Assembly (NCBI GenBank): GCA_020024675.1
Contig: JAHHTM010000078.1
Location: 1-6,292, forward strand
Source of the DNA: Muricomes sp.
GTDB taxonomy: Bacteria; Bacillota; Clostridia; Lachnospirales; Lachnospiraceae
Direction: 5' to 3'
Length of the DNA stretch: 6,292 nt
The notes beneath the pieces were generated by a model. It made no database searches. It was not told the DNA's origin and saw nothing but the letters and a program-made list of their open reading frames with translations. Below, in pieces: positions 1 through 4,579 of this stretch. The translations under genes were made by a program, and so were the position numbers. The stretch's first letter is position 1, and each line of letters begins with the position of its first letter.

Positions 1-34
1 ATAATATATAGAACAAATAAAACAGATGTATTTC

Positions 35-41
35 AAGGAGG
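35..41 (+). promoter_or_regulatory. Shine-Dalgarno site fixing the hsp20 start
   Basis: AAGGAGG is a full anti-16S match and lies 8 bases before the ATG at 50. It rules out the in-frame ATG at 26 as the main start. Confidence 0.85.
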
Positions 42-49
42 TATGGCTT

Positions 50-469
50 ATGTTATTAGCAAACAGAAATAATTTTTTTGATGAGATGTTTCAGGATCCT
101 TTCTTTACACGTCCATTTGAAAACACCTCCGCACAGATCATGAAAACAGATATTCATGAAAAAGACGGAAACTATATGATAGAAATGGAACTTCCAGGAT
201 ATGCAAAGGAAGATATTTCAGCAGACTTAAAAGATGGTTACCTTTCCATCAGTGCAGCAAAAGATCAAACTAATGAAGAAAAAGATGATAAAGGAAACTG
301 CATCCGTCGTGAGAGATACACAGGAAACTGCACAAGAAAATTCTATGTTGGAAAAGATGTCACAAAAGAAGATATCAAGGCTGCATTTTCAGATGGAGTT
401 CTGAAATTAATCGTTCCAAAAGAAACGCCACAGGCTGTAGAAACTGCAACACGAATTGCCATTGAATAA
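50..469 (+). CDS. Small heat-shock protein, Hsp20/alpha-crystallin family
   Basis: This 139-residue protein is a cytosolic ATP-independent holdase chaperone, which in this family forms oligomers that bind unfolding proteins under stress. The alpha-crystallin domain spans about residues 31-124. It contains the ELPGYAKEDI segment (47-56) and the family signature near its end, AAFSDGVLKLIVPK (111-124). The short C-terminal tail carries an IxI motif (I136-A-I138), which docks into a neighbouring subunit's domain during oligomerisation. The N-terminal arm is short and Phe-rich (FFDEMF, DPFF), typical of bacterial members, and the length is normal. I chose the ATG at 50 because AAGGAGG (35-41) lies 8 bases upstream; the in-frame ATG at 26 has no ribosome-binding site and would place that Shine-Dalgarno inside the coding region. 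The gene is monocistronic as far as seen, ending at a strong terminator. Any CIRCE or sigma-factor promoter would lie mostly beyond the left edge. Family assignment is firm; client proteins are unknown. Confidence 0.95.
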   Translation: MLLANRNNFFDEMFQDPFFTRPFENTSAQIMKTDIHEKDGNYMIEMELPGYAKEDISADLKDGYLSISAAKDQTNEEKDDKGNCIRRERYTGNCTRKFYVGKDVTKEDIKAAFSDGVLKLIVPKETPQAVETATRIAIE

Positions 470-476
470 ATGCTTT

Positions 477-514
477 ACAAGAAAAGGGATAGCAACTGCT
501 ATCCCTTTTCTTGT
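477..514. terminator. Bidirectional intrinsic terminator between hsp20 and hypA
   Basis: The left arm ACAAGAAAAGGGATAGCA (477-494) is perfectly complementary to the right arm (497-514). In practice this gives a 17-bp stem closed by an AACT tetraloop. The GC-bearing core GGGATAGC/GCTATCCC is flanked by AAAA on the left and TTTT on the right, so each strand reads as a stem followed by a U-tract. It begins 7 bases after the hsp20 stop codon and ends 12 bases after the hypA stop on the other strand, so it can terminate both convergent transcripts. Confidence 0.92.
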
Positions 515-526
515 AATATTATACTT

Positions 527-868
527 TTAGCTACACAAAATTTCTTTGATCATAACATCATTTCCAGAAAGAATTTCCATATTATGGCTTCCGCATTCAG
601 GGCAGGTAAAATCCTGGGCTGTTGCATTAAATTCTCTTCCACAATCTTTACACCTGACAATTCCCGGAACTGTTTCCATTTCCAGTATGGTATTCTCCAT
701 AAACGTTTTGTAGACAGCCGCCGGAAAACAGACTTCCATGTAGTGAGGAATCACACCAGATAATTCTCCAACTTCCAGTACCAGTTTTTGTACTTCTGTG
801 AACCCTTCTTCTTTTATTATTTCTTCAATTGTCTTTACCATTGAACTGATTACACCAAGTTCGTGCAT
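527..868 (-). CDS. hypA: HypA-family nickel metallochaperone
   Basis: This 113-residue protein is the usual length for HypA/HybF, a cytosolic chaperone that hands Ni(II) to NiFe-hydrogenase large subunits together with the GTPase HypB. The N-terminus is the diagnostic MHEL: His2, with the N-terminal amine, forms the family's nickel site. The zinc-finger domain has C73-x2-C76 and C89-x2-C92 (CKDC and CPEC), the structural Zn site whose conformation is linked to nickel binding. The body also fits the family (VLEVGELSGVIP, then an FxxA-type helix). The start at 868 has GGAGG at 874-878, about five bases upstream. It is the last gene of the minus-strand operon, 23 bases after the oxidoreductase stop, and is followed by the shared terminator. 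All metal ligands are intact, so it should be functional. No hydrogenase structural gene or hypC-F gene is in view, so the nickel client is unknown and could be a non-hydrogenase enzyme. Confidence 0.95.
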   Translation of the reverse strand: MHELGVISSMVKTIEEIIKEEGFTEVQKLVLEVGELSGVIPHYMEVCFPAAVYKTFMENTILEMETVPGIVRCKDCGREFNATAQDFTCPECGSHNMEILSGNDVMIKEILCS

Positions 869-891
869 GAAACCCTCCCAGATTCTATTCC

Positions 892-3564
892 TTATTTCTT
901 TCCAATTTCTTTTACACCAGTCGCTACGATCTTTCCTGCACGTTTTACAGCATTTGCAGCTATTTTCATCGGAAGTTTTTCATAGGTATCCGGTGTATTA
1001 TTATATTTACGTACTAAATGAATGGCATCAAATTTACATTTTGTAGTACACTGTCCACAACCTACGCACATATACTCATCAACTTGGGCTGCTCCACATC
1101 CAAGACATCTTTCTGTCTCTTTTTTCATCTGCTCTTCTGTAAATGTAATACGGTCATCTTTGAAAGATTTTTTCGCACTTGGATTATGTCCAATCTGCTG
1201 ACGTGGCATATTATCAAATCCTTCTACCACAACATTTTGTTTATCAAATGCATGATACTCACGACGATCACGTCCAAGTGTAAGACTCTGTCCAGGCTGT
1301 ACATAACGATGAATAGAAATTGCTCCTTCTTTTCCTGCTGCAATCGCATGAATTGCAAATTTAGGACCTGTATAAGCATCTCCACCAACAAAAATATCTG
1401 GCTGTACTGTCTGATATGTAAGGCCATCCGCTTTTACTGTTCCATTACGATTCAATTCTATATTCGTTCCTTCTAAGAGCGTTCCCCATTCCATAGACTG
1501 TCCGATAGAAAGAAGTACCGTCTCAGCTTCCACAACCATTGTGTCATTTTCATCATACTCTGGTGCAAAACGTCCTTCACTGTTAAATACAGAACTGCAT
1601 TTCTTAAATTCTACACCGGTAACCTTTCCATTTTCTGTAAGAATCCGTTTTGGTCCCCACCCATTTCCAATAGAGATTCCTTCTTCTAGTGTTTCTTCGA
1701 TTTCTTCAGCAAGAGCCGGCATTTCTTTTCTGCTTTCCAGACAGAACATAGAGACCTCTGATGCTCCTGTACGAGCTGCCGTACGAGCTACATCTATAGC
1801 CACATTTCCACCACCGATTACAATTGCTTTTTCCGGCAGTTTCACATCTTTTCCAAGATTTACATCACGAAGGAATTCAACTCCTGTAATCACGCCTTTT
1901 GCATCTTCTCCTTCTATTCCAAGTGCACGTCCACCTTGTGCCCCAATGGCAAGATAAAACGCTTCATATCCCTGTTTTCTTAATTCATCTAAGGTAATAT
2001 CTTTTCCGACTTCTACTCCCGTTTTAAATATGACACCCATCTCTTTTAAAATATCAATTTCTGCTTCTACAACATTTTTTTCAAGACGGAAGGAAGGAAT
2101 ACCAAGCGTAAGCATGCCACCTAATCTTTCCTGTTTTTCAAATACTGTAATATCGTATCCGTCTATAGCCAGATAAAATGCACAAGACAGTCCTGCCGGC
2201 CCTGCTCCTACAATGGCAATCTTTTTTCCATACTCATGACGCTTTTCAGGGATATAACGTTTAGAACTATCCAGTTCCTGATCTGCTATAAACTTCTTAA
2301 TTTCATCAATGGCAATCGGCTCATCAATATCTCCTCTTGTACACTCACTCTCACATCCATGTGGACAGATCCGTCCACAAACCGCCGGGAATGGGTTTTC
2401 TTTCTTGATCAGTTCTAAAGCTTCTCTATAACGTCCCTGACTTGCCAGTTTAATATAACCTTGAACAGCGATATGTGCAGGACATGCTGTTTTGCATGGG
2501 GAAGTGCCTTCTTCTGCCACATCTTTTCTATTTTCACGATAATCCACATTCCAATCTTTTGCTCCCCACATATGATCACGGGCTGTACGTTCTTTTTTCT
2601 CCGGCTGCGGTTCTTTTGCACATAAACGCTGGCCTAGCTGAATTGCATTAACCGGGCAATTTTCTACACACTGACCACATGCGACACAACTTGCTGTATC
2701 AACTTCTGCACAGAAATTGGAACGGATGGCATCCGGCGTCTTGAACATAGATGCAATACGCATGGAAAAGCAAGAACAGCCACAACAGTTGCAAATTGCA
2801 AAAGCTTCTCCACATTCTTCTGTATGAGGCATTTCATGCATCAGCCCCATATCTTCTGCCTTGTGAATAATTTCTTCTGCTTCTTCTCTCGTAATCTCTC
2901 TTGCACGGCCGGTATTGATATAATATTCTGCTCCAGATCCCATTTGCAGACACATCTCGTACTCAAGGTGTCCACACCCTTCATCTAGATGACGACGTGA
3001 TGCCCTGCATGAACAGTCAGATACGCTGAATTTATCATATTTATCAAGATAATGGGACAGTCTTTCCCATGGCTGTACGCCCGGGATATTTTCTATCGCG
3101 GATTCAACCGGAATAACCCGCATCATGGCCATTCCTTCTGGAAGCATTGGTGTCATCGGTGCAAGACGGGTACGTGTGTATGCTTCAAAAGCTTTTCCAA
3201 TCTGCGGATGTGCTTCTAACTGCTCTGTGTTATTGACCATCATTTCCAGCATACCAGGTGCAAAAATATTGACCCAGAATAATTCTTGTCCGTCTTCGTG
3301 CCATACTTTACATACACCGATCTTAGCAAGTTCCATCAAGATCTTATGAGTTTCTTCAATACTTTTTCCACACTTTTTAGATACATACTCTACCGTACGA
3401 GGTTTTCTTAGCCCCATAGTCAGTGCAACGTCAGCCTGTTCATCGCTTACTACACATTCCAATGCATAATATTCTGGTGCGTTCTCGTCAATTTTGTTCA
3501 TTACACCGGCAATACCACCCACCATTTTTGCCAGTTTTACAATCTTTGGACGTAATTGTGCCAT
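892..3564 (-). CDS. Multi-domain Fe-S/FAD NAD(P)-dependent oxidoreductase (GltD/NfnB-like) with Cys-rich N-terminal region
   Basis: This 890-residue protein is presumably cytosolic, with no signal peptide or membrane segment. Domains in order: a basic amphipathic N-terminus (4-25); a predicted winged-helix-like segment (about 45-105); a Cys-rich region with C184-x-C186, C197, C205, C251 and C258-x-CC-x-C-x-C265; a [4Fe-4S] motif C293-x2-C296-x2-C299-x3-C303-P; a charged linker (316-355); a GltD-type N-terminal Fe-S domain (C357, C361, C396, C400, C404, C408); an FAD Rossmann fold (GAGPAG 453-458, E476); an NAD(P)H Rossmann fold (GGGNVA 584-589); the closing FAD motif VGGD (726-729); and a C-terminal Fe-S segment (C820-x2-C823, then C833, C836, C839, C843). 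The flavin module matches the glutamate synthase small subunit and NfnB, which move electrons between NAD(P)H, FAD and Fe-S clusters. The physiological partner is not evident. No glutamate synthase large subunit or NfnA is adjacent, so gltD would be a misleading name. The start at 3564 has AAAGGAGA (3571-3578) seven bases upstream. The gene lies 37 bases after hypB and 23 before hypA, which implies a nickel-linked role. Confidence 0.9.
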   Translation of the reverse strand: MAQLRPKIVKLAKMVGGIAGVMNKIDENAPEYYALECVVSDEQADVALTMGLRKPRTVEYVSKKCGKSIEETHKILMELAKIGVCKVWHEDGQELFWVNIFAPGMLEMMVNNTEQLEAHPQIGKAFEAYTRTRLAPMTPMLPEGMAMMRVIPVESAIENIPGVQPWERLSHYLDKYDKFSVSDCSCRASRRHLDEGCGHLEYEMCLQMGSGAEYYINTGRAREITREEAEEIIHKAEDMGLMHEMPHTEECGEAFAICNCCGCSCFSMRIASMFKTPDAIRSNFCAEVDTASCVACGQCVENCPVNAIQLGQRLCAKEPQPEKKERTARDHMWGAKDWNVDYRENRKDVAEEGTSPCKTACPAHIAVQGYIKLASQGRYREALELIKKENPFPAVCGRICPHGCESECTRGDIDEPIAIDEIKKFIADQELDSSKRYIPEKRHEYGKKIAIVGAGPAGLSCAFYLAIDGYDITVFEKQERLGGMLTLGIPSFRLEKNVVEAEIDILKEMGVIFKTGVEVGKDITLDELRKQGYEAFYLAIGAQGGRALGIEGEDAKGVITGVEFLRDVNLGKDVKLPEKAIVIGGGNVAIDVARTAARTGASEVSMFCLESRKEMPALAEEIEETLEEGISIGNGWGPKRILTENGKVTGVEFKKCSSVFNSEGRFAPEYDENDTMVVEAETVLLSIGQSMEWGTLLEGTNIELNRNGTVKADGLTYQTVQPDIFVGGDAYTGPKFAIHAIAAGKEGAISIHRYVQPGQSLTLGRDRREYHAFDKQNVVVEGFDNMPRQQIGHNPSAKKSFKDDRITFTEEQMKKETERCLGCGAAQVDEYMCVGCGQCTTKCKFDAIHLVRKYNNTPDTYEKLPMKIAANAVKRAGKIVATGVKEIGKK

Positions 3565-3601
3565 ATTTTTTCTCCTTTATCCTCTTAAAACAAACTGATT
3601 T

Positions 3602-4273
3602 TTATTTTTTCTTCCAGTTTTGTACTTCATGGCGAAGCCAGTCATACCATTCATCCATTCCCTCTCCTGTACGGGCACAGATTGGGATCACCTTCGCCTG
3701 TGGATTACGCATATGCACATATTCACGACATTTTTCCATATCAAAATCAAAATATGGAAGCACATCAATTTTATTGATCAGTACTACATCACAAATAGAA
3801 AACATCAGTGGATATTTTAGTGGTTTATCATGGCCTTCCGGGACAGAAAGTATCATGGCATTTTTTGAAGAACCTGTATCAAATTCTGCAGGACAGACAA
3901 GATTTCCTACATTTTCAAGAACAGCCAGATCAATTTCATCAATTTCTAATCCTTCCAGTCCTTGCTTTGTCATGGCTGCGTCCAGATGACACATTCCACC
4001 TGTATGAAGCTGAATTGCCTTTACTCCTGTGTCTGAAATAGTCTGCGCATCTACTTCAGAATCAATGTCTGCCTCCATAATTCCAATTTTCATTTCATCT
4101 TTTAAGGCTTCAATTGTTCGTTGAAGAGTTGTTGTTTTTCCTGAACCCGGGCTGCTCATAAGATTCAGTAAAAATACCCCCTTTTCTTTTAAATTTAAAC
4201 GAAGCTCATTCGCTTCCTTGTCATTTGCCGCAAAAACACTTTGTTTTACTTCCAGTACTTTATATGCTTTCAT
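3602..4273 (-). CDS. hypB: HypB-family GTPase for nickel insertion
   Basis: This 223-residue protein is the SIMIBI-class GTPase that drives nickel delivery with HypA. The P-loop is SSPGSGKTT (40-48) and the guanine-specificity motif is NKID (167-170). A late CARTGEGMDEW segment (199-209) corresponds to the SAKTGEG base-contact loop. The metal site in the G domain is intact: C95-H96 in TGGMCHLD and C127 in NVGNLVCP, the residues that bridge nickel or zinc between protomers in this family. The protein lacks the N-terminal CCxxCP high-affinity nickel motif of E. coli HypB and any His-rich stretch, so it is the minimal form, which relies on HypA or another source for nickel. I chose the ATG at 4273 because AAAGGAGA (4278-4285) lies just upstream; the ATG at 4288 precedes that site and has no ribosome-binding site. 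It is the first gene of the operon. A paralogous role with CODH or urease cannot be excluded, but the GGxCHLD signature is HypB-type rather than UreG or CooC. Confidence 0.95.
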   Translation of the reverse strand: MKAYKVLEVKQSVFAANDKEANELRLNLKEKGVFLLNLMSSPGSGKTTTLQRTIEALKDEMKIGIMEADIDSEVDAQTISDTGVKAIQLHTGGMCHLDAAMTKQGLEGLEIDEIDLAVLENVGNLVCPAEFDTGSSKNAMILSVPEGHDKPLKYPLMFSICDVVLINKIDVLPYFDFDMEKCREYVHMRNPQAKVIPICARTGEGMDEWYDWLRHEVQNWKKK

Positions 4274-4277
4274 ATTG

Positions 4278-4285
4278 TCTCCTTT
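4278..4285 (-). promoter_or_regulatory. Shine-Dalgarno site fixing the hypB start
   Basis: AAAGGAGA on the minus strand precedes the ATG at 4273, with GGAG five bases from it. It lies downstream of the alternative ATG at 4288, which shows that translation begins at 4273 (MKAYKVLEVK). Confidence 0.8.
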
Positions 4286-4381
4286 CATCTTTTTCTTTTG
4301 CGATAATCATTTTTGATGCAATTATTGACTTTCGTGATTTTTGCACATAAAACAATCGTTTTTTCCTTTCAATATGGTTAA

Positions 4382-4417
4382 ATTATACTATACCGTTTTA
4401 TTTTATTATATGGTCAA
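4382..4417 (-). promoter_or_regulatory. Candidate promoter for the hypB operon
   Basis: On the minus strand a perfect TATAAT occupies 4387-4382 and overlaps TATAGT at 4392-4387. A TTGACC -35-like hexamer lies at 4417-4412. Spacing is 19 bases to TATAGT and 24 to TATAAT, so the pair is plausible but not ideal; the -10 may be used with an activator. Transcription would start near 4375 and give a leader of roughly 100 bases. Confidence 0.4.
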
Positions 4418-4492
4418 TATCTTGTTTGTGTATAAAAAAACTTGTTTCTCATTTAGTACAATAATTAATTTCTCTATTCTTGTATGATGTCT

Positions 4493-4522
4493 TTCGTTCA
4501 TGTATCATTAATATGTTATGAT
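4493..4522 (+). promoter_or_regulatory. Candidate extended -10 promoter for the SulP gene
   Basis: TGTTATGAT (4514-4522) reads as an extended -10, TGnTATGAT. A weak -35-like TTCGTT lies at 4493-4498, 18 bases upstream. An alternative overlapping promoter pairs TTGTAT (4480-4485) with TATCAT (4503-4508) at 17-base spacing. Either would start transcription close to or before 4532, so an ATG there would be nearly leaderless, which supports the start at 4580. Confidence 0.45.
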
Positions 4523-4544
4523 TTTTAAAGGATGGGAGAATTCC

Positions 4545-4558
4545 CAAAATTAATTTTG
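4545..4558. repeat. Perfect 14-base palindrome in the SulP leader
   Basis: CAAAATTAATTTTG is its own reverse complement. It sits between the candidate -10 and the Shine-Dalgarno site, a position suited to an operator or a small leader hairpin. Its AT-rich composition means it could also be chance. Confidence 0.5.
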
Positions 4559-4563
4559 AATGT

Positions 4564-4570
4564 GAGGGGG
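4564..4570 (+). promoter_or_regulatory. Shine-Dalgarno site fixing the SulP start
   Basis: GAGGGGG precedes the ATG at 4580 by nine bases. The upstream in-frame ATG at 4532 has AAAGG directly abutting it, with no usable spacing, so 4580 is preferred. Confidence 0.75.
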
Positions 4571-4579
4571 AAAATTCAA

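Larger units (their letters stand above)
4274..4579. other. Divergent intergenic region between hypB and the SulP gene
   Basis: This 306-base stretch is very AT-rich and holds no credible gene. It contains promoter candidates pointing both ways, leaders of about 100 bases for hypB and about 50 for the transporter, and a direct repeat CTTGTTT at 4421-4427 and 4441-4447, exactly 20 bases apart. It also has a small hairpin in the hypB leader (ATCA 4306-4309 with TGAT 4314-4317, extendable to TTGC 4298-4301 with GCAA 4318-4321 across a bulge) and a perfect palindrome near the transporter start. No recognised riboswitch or T-box consensus was seen. Confidence 0.7.

Noticed and set aside
1..25. Promoter for hsp20 in the first 25 bases
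   Set aside because: The stretch is AT-rich with TATA-like strings, but too little upstream sequence is present to pair a -10 with a -35.
26..469. Longer hsp20 reading frame starting at ATG 26
   Set aside because: There is no ribosome-binding site before 26, and the strong AAGGAGG at 35-41 is placed for the ATG at 50.
892..3564. Naming the oxidoreductase gltD (glutamate synthase small subunit)
   Set aside because: It has the GltD-type flavin module, but the protein is nearly twice the usual length, no large subunit gene is adjacent, and the hyp context points elsewhere.
3423..3989. 188-residue open frame on the plus strand across the hypB/oxidoreductase junction
   Set aside because: It overlaps two well-supported genes on the other strand and shows no family features.
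4274..4288. Upstream ATG at 4288 for hypB
   Set aside because: The Shine-Dalgarno site lies between this ATG and the one at 4273, and the HypB family N-terminus fits the shorter form.
4333..4348. CRP/FNR-like half-sites (CGTGA ... GCACA)
   Set aside because: The spacing between half-sites is one base short of the consensus and the outer bases do not match.
4482..4510. NikR-like operator (GTATGA ... TCATTA)
   Set aside because: The spacing is 17 rather than 16 and only four of six bases in the second half-site fit. It is tempting next to nickel genes but too weak to call.
4532..4579. Upstream ATG at 4532 for the SulP gene
   Set aside because: AAAGG abuts the ATG with no spacing, the candidate promoter would leave almost no leader, and the extra 16 residues do not resemble a SulP N-terminus.
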